Part shown: positions 52,605 through 63,550 of the stretch, one piece after another
Layout: every line of letters begins with the position of its first letter
Position numbering within the stretch: the first letter of the stretch is position 1
NCBI RefSeq assembly: GCF_035271045.1
Contig: NZ_DATESC010000021.1
Location: 56,060 to 120,059, forward strand
From: Marinospirillum sp035271045
GTDB lineage: Bacteria; Pseudomonadota; Gammaproteobacteria; Pseudomonadales; Halomonadaceae
Direction of reading: 5' to 3'
DNA: 64,000 nucleotides
Notes under the pieces: model-generated
Database searches by the model: none
What the model was told of the DNA's origin: nothing
What the model saw: only the letters and a program-made list of their open reading frames with translations
Position numbers and translations under genes: made by a program

Positions 52605-54035
52605 TCAGGGGTTAAGTTGGTTAAATAGTTGGTCGTATTCTTGTAGTTTGCTGGGTTCTAGCTGGCCGGTTTCTAGGTGAAGGCGTAGGTCTGATAAGAG
52701 GTAGGCTACTAGGGCTTCTGCATGGCGTTCTCTGGCTTGAAACAGGCGTGCATTGGCTTCTACTACATCGACTTGGCTTTTTAAGCCTAGTGTTTCTCCG
52801 CGTGTGGCGGCTTGTTGGTAGCCTTCTGCCGATAGCATGGAGTTTTTTAGGGCTTGTAGGCGTTGGTAAAGGTTTTGTTGTTTTGCCCAGGCTACGGCTA
52901 TCATTTGCTGGGCATCTAGTACTACTTTGTCGGCTTGTGCTTGTTCGGCATTTAGGCGGGCTTGGGCTTGGCGTAGGGCGCTGCTGGTGCGTCCGCCTCC
53001 GTAAAGTTCTAGGCTTAAATTTAATGAGGCGGTAAAACCTTCTTTTTCACGAAATTCGTCGTCTGATGAGCGGTTGGTGTAGTCTAAATCTAGGTTTAGG
53101 GTGGGGTAGTGGCCTGCGCGTTTGGCTAGGCGTGTTGATTCTGCCATGGCTACTCTTGCTAGTTGTTCTTGGTAGGCTTGGTTGCCTATGGCTTGTTTAT
53201 TCCATGCTTCTATACTTTGCGGCTGTTGGGTTACTTCTAATTGGTGGGCTGTTGTTACCCAATGGGCGGGCGGTAGTAATTTACGGCCGCTCATTAGTTG
53301 AATTTCTAGCAGTTTTTCTGATAGTTCGCTTTGTGCTGCCAGTAAGTCTGCTTGGGCTAGGTCGCGTCTGGCGCTTATATCTAGCAGTTCTAGTTGGTCG
53401 CCTACGCCTAGTTGGTCTTGCCTTTCGGCTTGGGCTAGGCGTAGGTCTAAGCTTTCTAGGTTTTCTAAACTAAAGTGTACTTGCATTTGTGCATAGAGCA
53501 GGTTTAACCATACATCGGCTACTTTGAAGACTAGCTGTTGTTTTACTTGCTGGTAACGGTGTTCTGCGGCGGTTACTTGGTTTTTGGCGCGGTTTAAATC
53601 TTGGTTTAGACTGCGGTCAAAAATTGGCTGGCGAATATTAAAACGCCAGTAGTTGTCGTGTATTTTACCGCTTGAGCGTACATCATCTTCTTTGTAGTAG
53701 TTGGTATTGTCTTTGTCGGTATAAATATTGTCTGTATCTTCGTAGGTATATCCTGCACCAAAGGCTAAACGGGGTAGCAGTTGGCTACGTGCCATGCTTA
53801 TTTCTTGGCGTTCGCCTTCTAAAGTGTAACGTGCTGCACGGTATTCAGAATCGTGATTCATTGCCGCTTGCAGCACCTGTTCAAAAGTGGCAGTTTCTAC
53901 TGCCGTTATTTGATTATTTGTCTGTGTTAAAACCAAGGGTGCTGAAACCAAGGGTGCTGAAACCAAGGGTGCTGAAAACAAGGGCAAACAAGCCAGAGCT
54001 AACGCATAAAGTCGCTGTTTCTGTTTGATTTTCAT
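52605..54035 (-). CDS. TolC-family outer-membrane channel of the type I secretion system
   Basis: 476 residues with a signal peptide and the duplicated helical-hairpin/beta pattern of OEP proteins (ATFEQVLQAAMNHDSEYRAA; NLSLELYGGGRTSSALRQAQ). It forms the outer-membrane tunnel for the adaptor and ABC protein encoded just upstream, 5 bp from the adaptor stop. The signal peptide contains three copies of SAPLV. The last two thirds use many CTA Leu codons and A/C-ending codons, unlike the adaptor gene. Confidence 0.9.
   Translation of the reverse strand: MKIKQKQRLYALALACLPLFSAPLVSAPLVSAPLVLTQTNNQITAVETATFEQVLQAAMNHDSEYRAARYTLEGERQEISMARSQLLPRLAFGAGYTYEDTDNIYTDKDNTNYYKEDDVRSSGKIHDNYWRFNIRQPIFDRSLNQDLNRAKNQVTAAEHRYQQVKQQLVFKVADVWLNLLYAQMQVHFSLENLESLDLRLAQAERQDQLGVGDQLELLDISARRDLAQADLLAAQSELSEKLLEIQLMSGRKLLPPAHWVTTAHQLEVTQQPQSIEAWNKQAIGNQAYQEQLARVAMAESTRLAKRAGHYPTLNLDLDYTNRSSDDEFREKEGFTASLNLSLELYGGGRTSSALRQAQARLNAEQAQADKVVLDAQQMIAVAWAKQQNLYQRLQALKNSMLSAEGYQQAATRGETLGLKSQVDVVEANARLFQARERHAEALVAYLLSDLRLHLETGQLEPSKLQEYDQLFNQLNP
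53932..53976. repeat. 15-bp tandem repeat (3 copies) in the TolC signal peptide
   Basis: Three exact copies of ACCAAGGGTGCTGAA (plus strand), then a partial fourth. They encode SAPLV repeats around the signal-peptide cleavage region. In-frame copy change would alter the export signal without breaking the gene. Confidence 0.9.
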
Positions 54036-54040
54036 GGCGA

Positions 54041-55444
54041 TTATTTTTCCTTAAAGCTGCGAGTAAAGCTATCAGCCAAAGGCTTCATTAAATAGCTAAG
54101 GAAAGTACGGCTTTCGCGGCGCAACATCACTTCGGCTGGCATACCCGGAATTAGCTTTAATTTAGCAAGGCTTTCTGCACCGTTTTCAGTAACACGCACC
54201 CGCGTTAAATAATAATTCATGCCGGTTTGCTTGTCGGTCAGGCTATCTGCTGAAATATGCACCACTTCGCCTTCAATGCTGGGCGTGGTGCGCTGGTCAA
54301 ACGCAGGAAAACGAATGTCACTTTTTTGCCCCACAAACACGCTGTTAATGTCTTGAATTTGAATACGTGCTTCGACCACAAAATTATCACTCATCGGTAC
54401 TAGGTCTAAAATATCTTGCCCAGAATTAGTGATACCACCAAGGGTGTGTAGCTGCATATTAACGATATAACCAGCTTCAGGCGCACGAATCGAGCTGCGG
54501 CTTACCTTGTCTTGCATCACTAAAAAGCGCTCTTGGGCTTCAAAGTAATTATTTTGTGCCGTACGAATGCGCTCACCCACTTCTTTTTGAAAATTCTGTT
54601 GATTACTGGCGAGCTGTACTTCAACTTCACTGGCTTGCAATAAGGTGCGCTCTTGATCGGCTTTTAAACGTGCGGCTTCGTTACGCAACGATAAACCTTG
54701 ACGCGCTAGTTCACGTGCTCGCATACCGTCACCTAAACGTTCGTCTTGTAAAGTAGCATAGGCTTCTTGTTCTTTATTAATCAGCTGAATTTGCTCTTCT
54801 AGCAATTTGCGCTGCTGCTCTAAACCACGCACGACGGCTAGCGTTTGTTGCATACGGCTGGCTAAAGTTTGCTGTTCTTTGGTATAGCTTTCAATTCGCG
54901 CTGTGTATAAGCGTTTTTGCTGCACTAATACGCTTTGTAAATCGGCAGATTCAGCCGCAGCAGCAAGCACTCGATCACTAAATTCTAGTTTCTCAGCTAA
55001 CTGTTGCTCATGCTGCAAACGCTCTAGCTCTATCAAGCTACTAAACATATTTTGCGAAGAACTACGCATTTCGCCTTGCCACTGGGTGGTATCTAGCTGC
55101 ACCAGCAGGTCGCCTTTTTGTACTAGGTCGCCATCACGCACCGCAATATTTTCTACAATGCCGCCTTCGTAATGCTGAATCGTTTTACGGTACGATTCTA
55201 AAACCACTTCGCCTTGGCTAATCACCGCACTACCAAGCTGGGCAAAGACTGCCCATAGACCAAAACCACCAAAACCAAACAAAACAATGAATGCACCAAT
55301 GCGAATGTAGCGGCGCGAATCTAAAGGAATGGGGTTATCAGGGTCATTTTGTGAATTCATTTGCTTAGGTGTTGCCATAGCAACCGGCTGCTTTTTTTTA
55401 CTCAGGAGGTTCTTCCCTGCCTGAACGGGTTCTTGCTTATTCAT
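54041..55444 (-). CDS. HlyD-family periplasmic adaptor of the type I secretion system
   Basis: 467 residues: a cytoplasmic N-terminus (about 1-50), one membrane span (IGAFIVLFGFGGFGLWAVFA), a biotinyl-lipoyl-like half motif (GGIVENIAVRDGDLVQKGDL), a long coiled coil (about 140-300) and the C-terminal beta-barrel with APEAGYIVNMQLHTLGGIT. Bridges the ABC transporter and the TolC-type channel. Starts 25 bp after the ABC gene. Confidence 0.92.
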   Translation of the reverse strand: MNKQEPVQAGKNLLSKKKQPVAMATPKQMNSQNDPDNPIPLDSRRYIRIGAFIVLFGFGGFGLWAVFAQLGSAVISQGEVVLESYRKTIQHYEGGIVENIAVRDGDLVQKGDLLVQLDTTQWQGEMRSSSQNMFSSLIELERLQHEQQLAEKLEFSDRVLAAAAESADLQSVLVQQKRLYTARIESYTKEQQTLASRMQQTLAVVRGLEQQRKLLEEQIQLINKEQEAYATLQDERLGDGMRARELARQGLSLRNEAARLKADQERTLLQASEVEVQLASNQQNFQKEVGERIRTAQNNYFEAQERFLVMQDKVSRSSIRAPEAGYIVNMQLHTLGGITNSGQDILDLVPMSDNFVVEARIQIQDINSVFVGQKSDIRFPAFDQRTTPSIEGEVVHISADSLTDKQTGMNYYLTRVRVTENGAESLAKLKLIPGMPAEVMLRRESRTFLSYLMKPLADSFTRSFKEK

Positions 55445-55469
55445 GCGTTTTCTCGGTTATTGGCTGGGA

Positions 55470-57167
55470 TTAGCTTTTTTGCGTTAGATTTTGCTGGGCA
55501 AGTGCTTTGAGTACGTCATCACGCTCGCCATACATTTGTATTGCTCCATCACGCAGCACCATAATTTGGTCAACGTGGCGCAACAATGCCGGACGGTGGC
55601 TAACTAAAATAACGGTGGTTTGCTCTTCTTTTAACTGCGTCATAGCAATCGCCAAAGCTTGCTCACCTTGCTCATCTAAGTTGGAGTTGGGTTCATCTAG
55701 CACAATAACTTTTGGTGAACCATATAAAGCACGCGCCAAACCAACACGCTGACGCTGACCACCCGATAAAGCACCTTGAGTGCTACCTATGTGCGTATCA
55801 TAGCCGTTAGATAATTTAAGGATTAGTTCATGAACACCAGCTTTTTTAGCTGCAACCACTACTTTATTAGGGTCAACGTCACCAAAACGAGCAATGTTTT
55901 CGGCAATCGTGCCATCAAATAACTCAATGTCTTGTGGCAAATAACCCAAGTGCGGGCCAAGCTCATCACGGTTGTAATGGTCAATTTGTGCGCCATCAAT
56001 TCTAACCACACCGCCGGCTGCCGGCCATAAACCCAATACAGCACGGGCAAGGGTTGATTTACCGGCAGCACTAGGCCCAACAATAGCAAGGTGTTTGCCA
56101 GAAGGTAGCAAAGCATTAATGTTATGCAGCGCAGGTGTTTGACTGCCGGGGGGATAAACGACTAAACCTTCAATTTTCACTTCACCTTTTGGATCAGGCA
56201 GACTCATGTGCTGTTGCAGCGCAGGAAAATCATTAAGCAATTTGTTTAAACGGCCATAAGCTGAACGGGCGCTGTTAAAACCACCCCAACTGTTAATAAT
56301 TAAATCCATCGGCGCTAAGGCACGCCCCATTAAGATAGAACCGGCAATCATCATGCCTGGAGACATTTCATTGTGTACAACATACCAAGCGCCCAAACCT
56401 AGAATCAGCGATTGGAAAATCATTCTTAAAACTTTACTCAGGTTACTGTAAATACCGGCTTTGTCGCTGGCTTCTGTTTGTTTACCCAAAAACAGTTGAT
56501 GCTTCTTATACCAACGACCGCGAATGCCCGGCAACATACCCATAGCGTGCAGCACTTCGGTGTTGTTTAAATTGCTACCCGCAAGGTTTTGCGCGTGGAT
56601 ATTTAATGAACCAGCTTCACCCATTGCTTTTTTAGTGCCACGTTCATTCAAAATGGCTACCGCTAATAAAATAAGCGCTGCACCAATCGAGAAAAAGCCA
56701 AAGGCAGGGTGGAACATAAATAAGATGCCGATATAAATAGGCAACCAAGGCGCATCAAAGAAAGCAAACAGCCCGTTGCCGGTCATAAACTGGCGTAACG
56801 TGGTCATGTCGCTTAGTGCTTGGGGGCTACGCTGAGAAGGCATTTTTACGCCTTGTTCAAACATAGCACTGTAAACTCGGTTACTAAGCTTATCTTGCAT
56901 CTGATTGCCAACTCGAACCAAAAGCCGTGACCTTACCCATTCCAAAAGTCCCATTAACCCAAATAAAAACACCATAATTAAGGTTAAAAAGAACAAGGTT
57001 TCTGTACTGCGCGAAGTCACTACACGGTCGTAAACCTGTAGCATATATAACGGTGAAGTCAGCATTAAAAGGTTAATAAATAAGCTGAATACGCCCGCAG
57101 CAATGAAGGAGCTTTTGCTGGCCTTTAGTGCATCTTTAAGGTCAGTGGCCAGTGGGGTTGGTTTCAT
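55470..57167 (-). CDS. Type I secretion ABC transporter (PrtD type)
   Basis: 565 residues. A membrane domain with six spans (about 20-300) and no C39 peptidase or C39-like domain, followed by the ATPase: Walker A GPSAAGKST (364-372), signature LSGGQRQR (467-474), Walker B VIVLDE (487-492) and H-loop His524. This layout is the PrtD/LapB-like class that exports non-cleaved C-terminal-signal proteins such as RTX adhesins, proteases or S-layer proteins. No such substrate is encoded in the window. Preceded by a terminator-like hairpin. Confidence 0.93.
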   Translation of the reverse strand: MKPTPLATDLKDALKASKSSFIAAGVFSLFINLLMLTSPLYMLQVYDRVVTSRSTETLFFLTLIMVFLFGLMGLLEWVRSRLLVRVGNQMQDKLSNRVYSAMFEQGVKMPSQRSPQALSDMTTLRQFMTGNGLFAFFDAPWLPIYIGILFMFHPAFGFFSIGAALILLAVAILNERGTKKAMGEAGSLNIHAQNLAGSNLNNTEVLHAMGMLPGIRGRWYKKHQLFLGKQTEASDKAGIYSNLSKVLRMIFQSLILGLGAWYVVHNEMSPGMMIAGSILMGRALAPMDLIINSWGGFNSARSAYGRLNKLLNDFPALQQHMSLPDPKGEVKIEGLVVYPPGSQTPALHNINALLPSGKHLAIVGPSAAGKSTLARAVLGLWPAAGGVVRIDGAQIDHYNRDELGPHLGYLPQDIELFDGTIAENIARFGDVDPNKVVVAAKKAGVHELILKLSNGYDTHIGSTQGALSGGQRQRVGLARALYGSPKVIVLDEPNSNLDEQGEQALAIAMTQLKEEQTTVILVSHRPALLRHVDQIMVLRDGAIQMYGERDDVLKALAQQNLTQKS

Positions 57168-57235
57168 TTTGGGTCTCTTGGCGGTTGGTAAGGCTTTTAA
57201 AAAAAATACTTTAAAACGGCTTCCTAAAAATATTG

Positions 57236-57265
57236 GGACAGCGATTGATTTTTCAAGCGCTGTCC
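57236..57265 (-). terminator. Terminator-like hairpin between the DUF6447-like gene and the secretion ABC gene
   Basis: GGACAGCG pairs perfectly with CGCTGTCC and the loop contains a second stem TTGA-AAAA-TCAA. On the minus strand it is followed by CAATATTTTT. It probably reduces read-through from sapC-like genes into the secretion genes. Confidence 0.7.
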
Positions 57266-57302
57266 TGTTCAGTTTGCCAAATTTAACTCAGCACATTATT
57301 GC

Positions 57303-57602
57303 TTATTTTTTGGCTTTTACGGCTGGCTTAGCAGCAGCCTTACCGTTAACTTTAGGCGCTTCTTTAGTATCGTTTTTTGTAACCAGCTTTGCTTTAACAT
57401 TTTTTTCTGCATCTTTTATTGCTTCACCTAACAGACGAGCATAAGCAGAACGAGCGGTCTTTAGCATGGCAAGCAACGATTCTTGGCGGCCAATTTCTTG
57501 ATCGGTTACTTTTAAGTTATTAATTTGGCTAATTGCTTGCTCCGATAAATTTGAGACTAGGTACTCTTTATCATCAATAATAACTTTTTGTTCTTGATTC
57601 AT
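57303..57602 (-). CDS. Small DUF6447-like protein
   Basis: 99 residues. The start VIIDDKEYLVSNLSEQAISQ then INNLKVTDQEIGRQESLLAM and a TARSAYARLLGEAI helix match my recollection of DUF6447 proteins; the function is unknown. The C-terminal 30 residues are Lys/Ala-rich and likely disordered. No signal peptide. It sits between the SapC-like gene and the secretion ABC gene, so a cytoplasmic role in secretion is plausible but unproven. Confidence 0.6.
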   Translation of the reverse strand: MNQEQKVIIDDKEYLVSNLSEQAISQINNLKVTDQEIGRQESLLAMLKTARSAYARLLGEAIKDAEKNVKAKLVTKNDTKEAPKVNGKAAAKPAVKAKK

Positions 57603-57655
57603 GCTTTTTTTCCTATTTTAATACTTAGGTTGATTTTGAATTAAAAAACGGCGAC

Positions 57656-58459
57656 CTAAAAACGAAACAAGTCTTCTTCTGTTTGATCAAATAGTTTATC
57701 TAGGTCTATTTCTTCTTCTGTAGTTTGAGCGGCTTGCGCTGCTTGGGCACGAAGGGTTAAGAGTGTTTGTAGATTCTCGATACGGTGCTCAGAATAAAGT
57801 TGGCCATAAGCTAACGAAAGTGCACCACGCAAATTTAGTACCTGCACTTGTTCTGCTGATAACTCACGCAAGGCAGATTCTTTAATATGATATAAGCCTT
57901 GTAACGGCTGCTGGCTTTCTGAAAAACCATCAAGTCTTATATGCCAAGGCGTTATAAGTTCATACTCTGCCAACAAATTAACTAATTCTTGCGTTTTTTG
58001 AGAGTCTTTAGCAACAAGAGCTAAAAAGTCTCTTATTTTTAGAATAATATCCGCTGGCTCGCCTGTTGCGGCAAATAGACTTTCATCATCAGCTTCAGCT
58101 TTTTCATGAAAAAATGGGCTGTCTTCGTCTATACATAACAACATTTCTGTTTTGCCATCAACTGGAAACAAACGGAAAGGATAGCCGCGATAACAAGCAG
58201 GTACATAGCCAGCTAACATTTGATTGCTTTCGTTTAAAAATAAGTTTTGCCCAGGCAACAAACCTTGTAGTGCAACTAGCTGAAAGCCTGTCATTTCCTC
58301 TGACTTATAAAATGCTAACGGCATACGTGGTAATAACTTTGCTACTTCACTAATAACTACAGGGGCTAGTGCATCATTAGCAGCATGACCGTAATGACTT
58401 ACTTTTTCAAAACCAGCAGCTTGATGGCTTTGTTGATTAACAGGTACAAAATTTGGCAT
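57656..58459 (-). CDS. SapC-like protein
   Basis: 267 residues, no signal peptide. The stretch GLLPGQNLFLNESNQMLAGY then VPACYRGYPFRLFPVDGKTE and the Asp/Glu-rich LLCIDEDSPFFHE are characteristic of the SapC family. SapC is the first product of the Campylobacter fetus sapCDEF operon, where D, E and F are the type I secretion parts for S-layer protein; its own role is unclear. Here it also precedes ABC, adaptor and channel genes. The ATG at 58459 has an AGAGGA site. Confidence 0.85.
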   Translation of the reverse strand: MPNFVPVNQQSHQAAGFEKVSHYGHAANDALAPVVISEVAKLLPRMPLAFYKSEEMTGFQLVALQGLLPGQNLFLNESNQMLAGYVPACYRGYPFRLFPVDGKTEMLLCIDEDSPFFHEKAEADDESLFAATGEPADIILKIRDFLALVAKDSQKTQELVNLLAEYELITPWHIRLDGFSESQQPLQGLYHIKESALRELSAEQVQVLNLRGALSLAYGQLYSEHRIENLQTLLTLRAQAAQAAQTTEEEIDLDKLFDQTEEDLFRF

Positions 58460-58480
58460 GCATTCCTCTTTTACCGAAAG

Positions 58481-60115
58481 TTATTTTTTAATTCCCCAGA
58501 GAGTGATGCCATCTATCTCTCCTTCAACCCTTGGTAAGGACTGATTAAATAGATAAGCCGCTTCTTTACCATTCAAACTAACAATACCTTGTAAATTTTG
58601 ATTATTGCTTTCATGGTTAAAATGCCCAGTATTTTTTGTTGTGCCTGAAGCGTTGAAGAAAATTTGCCCAGTACGCTCATGGCTTAGTTGTATTTGAGTT
58701 GAAAATACGCCGCGATCAAAATCTATAACGAGCATGCCGCTACCTACTTCCATAGGTTCACGGTAAGCGTGCCAGTTTAACCATGCTGACGCATCGTTTA
58801 AAGCAAACTTTAATTCAGGTAAAAAAGGGTTAATTACTTGATTGTATTCATTACGACGATACAAAGCATAGGCTTCGTTACCTATCTCAGTTTCGTGGTG
58901 GGTTTTGTTTAGCTCGTCGAAGGCGGCTTGGGTTTGTACAAATTCGGGCAGAGTGTCTTGGTTAGTGTTTAAGTAACCCCAGATTAGGGCAGTCGTTTTA
59001 ACGCTTTCGACTGGTTCTGATGGCTCTATTGGCTTAGGCGGCTTTTCTGGAAATAGGAGAAAATCAGAAGTGGCGATTAGTTCGCTGTTAATTAGCTTGC
59101 CGCTTTCATCTCGCACTGCGGTTTTAGAATCACTAACAACTACTAGATCGCCTATTTCACTGCTAGACTCTTTAACAGCAACTATTGGCTCTGGCTCTGT
59201 AGCAGATTCAGAAGTAGCAGATTCAGAAGTAGTAGATGTTGATTGAGTAGGTGCTGGTGAAGTGGCAGCAACAACGGGTGACGTAGGCTTTGTTGGATCT
59301 GTAGTCGATTCAGACTCAGCAGTAGAAGAAGCGGGTTCAAGTTCAGTAGTAGATTCAAGAACAGCAATAGCTGTAACTGTTTTTTCAGGTGTTTTCTGTT
59401 CAGCCAACATGCCTTCTTGTGCCGCATTCACTTGTACTAGGGCAATGCTACTATTTAATAAGGTAGAGGTTATAACTTCGTCATACGCGCTACGCATAAA
59501 ACGCGGCTCACTAGTAGCAAGGTCTACTTCTAATAATTGCTTACTACCACCGTGTAACTCTAATTCACCACACCAACCACCAATACAAGCTGCATCTAAT
59601 CCAGAAAGCACAATACCGCCTTCAGTTACTAAAGCACGGGTTCTTTCAGAGCCAGTTTGAACAATAAAGTCTGTACCACGAACACCTATAGCTGCTACTG
59701 GTGTATTCATACGAAAGTTTTCACGCGCATCTTTAGCTGCTTTGCCGGAAATAGAGCGCGCAACACCTTCTTCTAAAGTAAAAGAAACACGATTATTTGT
59801 AGGTGTTTGTGGATCGTAGTTATATTCTTGAATGGTTAGACGGCTAGATGGACGAATACTCATCAGCGCACCATCTATAAAACGTAAGTGAGCATGGCCA
59901 CTAGCGCGAGTAACAACAATATCGCCAGGATAAACATCTGCACCAGATTTTAGGCGGATCATGCCAGAGCGCATTGGGCCTGTTACCCGCGTATCGCCTA
60001 TAAGTAGAGTAACTTTACCTACAACAGGGTTATTCGTAGCAATTTTTGCAAAACCATAGGGGGCAGTAAAGATAAAGGCTATTGCTAACACCCACTTTAA
60101 TAACTTTATATGCAT
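58481..60115 (-). CDS. FecR-domain periplasmic protein
   Basis: 544 residues from the ATG at 60115 (MHIKLLKWVLAIAFIFTAPY signal peptide); a GTG at 60127 is the alternative. A FecR domain covers about 55-160 (SGADVYPGDIVVTRASGHAH, RMNTPVAAIGVRGTDFIV). A Ser/Thr/Glu/Pro linker (about 240-320) with SATSE-type repeats follows, then a C-terminal region (about 365-544) rich in beta strands that I cannot assign. No sigma factor is adjacent, so it is a stand-alone FecR of the kind seen with CHASE2 proteins and large surface proteins, not a siderophore regulator. First gene after CRP-like site 3. Confidence 0.85.
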   Translation of the reverse strand: MHIKLLKWVLAIAFIFTAPYGFAKIATNNPVVGKVTLLIGDTRVTGPMRSGMIRLKSGADVYPGDIVVTRASGHAHLRFIDGALMSIRPSSRLTIQEYNYDPQTPTNNRVSFTLEEGVARSISGKAAKDARENFRMNTPVAAIGVRGTDFIVQTGSERTRALVTEGGIVLSGLDAACIGGWCGELELHGGSKQLLEVDLATSEPRFMRSAYDEVITSTLLNSSIALVQVNAAQEGMLAEQKTPEKTVTAIAVLESTTELEPASSTAESESTTDPTKPTSPVVAATSPAPTQSTSTTSESATSESATEPEPIVAVKESSSEIGDLVVVSDSKTAVRDESGKLINSELIATSDFLLFPEKPPKPIEPSEPVESVKTTALIWGYLNTNQDTLPEFVQTQAAFDELNKTHHETEIGNEAYALYRRNEYNQVINPFLPELKFALNDASAWLNWHAYREPMEVGSGMLVIDFDRGVFSTQIQLSHERTGQIFFNASGTTKNTGHFNHESNNQNLQGIVSLNGKEAAYLFNQSLPRVEGEIDGITLWGIKK

Positions 60116-60167
60116 TAGATTGCCCACCCTTCGTTGTCATTTTAACTTGGCTATCTTTGAGGTTGAT

Positions 60168-60210
60168 ATACTAACAGAGTTCAACTTTTACTGAGTGACT
60201 GGAGTCACAC
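60168..60210 (-). promoter_or_regulatory. CRP-like site 3 and -10 of the FecR-SapC unit
   Basis: The minus strand has TGTGACTCCAGTCACT (60210-60195) and a TAGTAT (60173-60168). With that -10 the start is near 60161 and the palindrome is centred exactly at -41.5, class II geometry. The gene starts 46 nt further on. Confidence 0.7.
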
Positions 60211-60311
60211 CAAAATAGAAGAAGCGTAACTTTACCAAAAGTAATGGATTTATTTTAAGTATGTTTAATTTCAACCTTCACTAGCGACTTAATTGACTTA
60301 ATTTGAAGCAT

Positions 60312-60340
60312 AAAAAAACCCCCAGCCAATTGGCTGAGGG
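60312..60340 (-). terminator. Terminator of the rRNA operon
   Basis: CCCTCAGCC-AATT-GGCTGGGGG on the minus strand (9-bp stem with one G-T) followed by seven T, 12 nt after the 5S gene. It insulates the accessory locus from rRNA transcription. Confidence 0.92.
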
Positions 60341-60351
60341 TTTAGTAATAA

Positions 60352-60471
60352 ATGCCTGACGATGACCTACTTTCACATGGGGAGACCCCACACTATCATC
60401 GGCGCTAAGCGGTTTCACTTCTGAGTTCGGTAAGGGATCAGGTGGTACCCACTTGCTATGGTCGTCAGGCG
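60352..60471 (-). rRNA. rrf: 5S ribosomal RNA
   Basis: 120 nt, minus strand, closing stem GCCTGACGA/TCGTCAGGC. The conserved CCGAACTCAGAAGTGAAAC and GTGTGGGGTCTCCCCATG are both present and close to E. coli. Ends may be off by one or two bases. Confidence 0.96.
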
Positions 60472-60653
60472 TAACTGGCGGTTAAAAGCTTGTTTGTTTC
60501 TTGCATTGCTGCTGGGCTTTTAGCCAAAAAGGGTGCAAACATTCGTTTTAAAAGTAGTTATGTCGATGAACGGTATTGATTTGAAGGCTTTAATCGTTGT
60601 ATCCGGTTCGTTCGTTGTCGCATTGCCTGTATAAAACCACTTGGGTGTTATAG

Positions 60654-63550
<2,897 letters not shown>

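Noticed and set aside
52748..53473. Long plus-strand open frames opposite the TolC-type gene
   Set aside because: They are Leu/Gly/Val/Trp-rich, lack ribosome sites and family motifs, and arise from the codon bias of the minus-strand gene.
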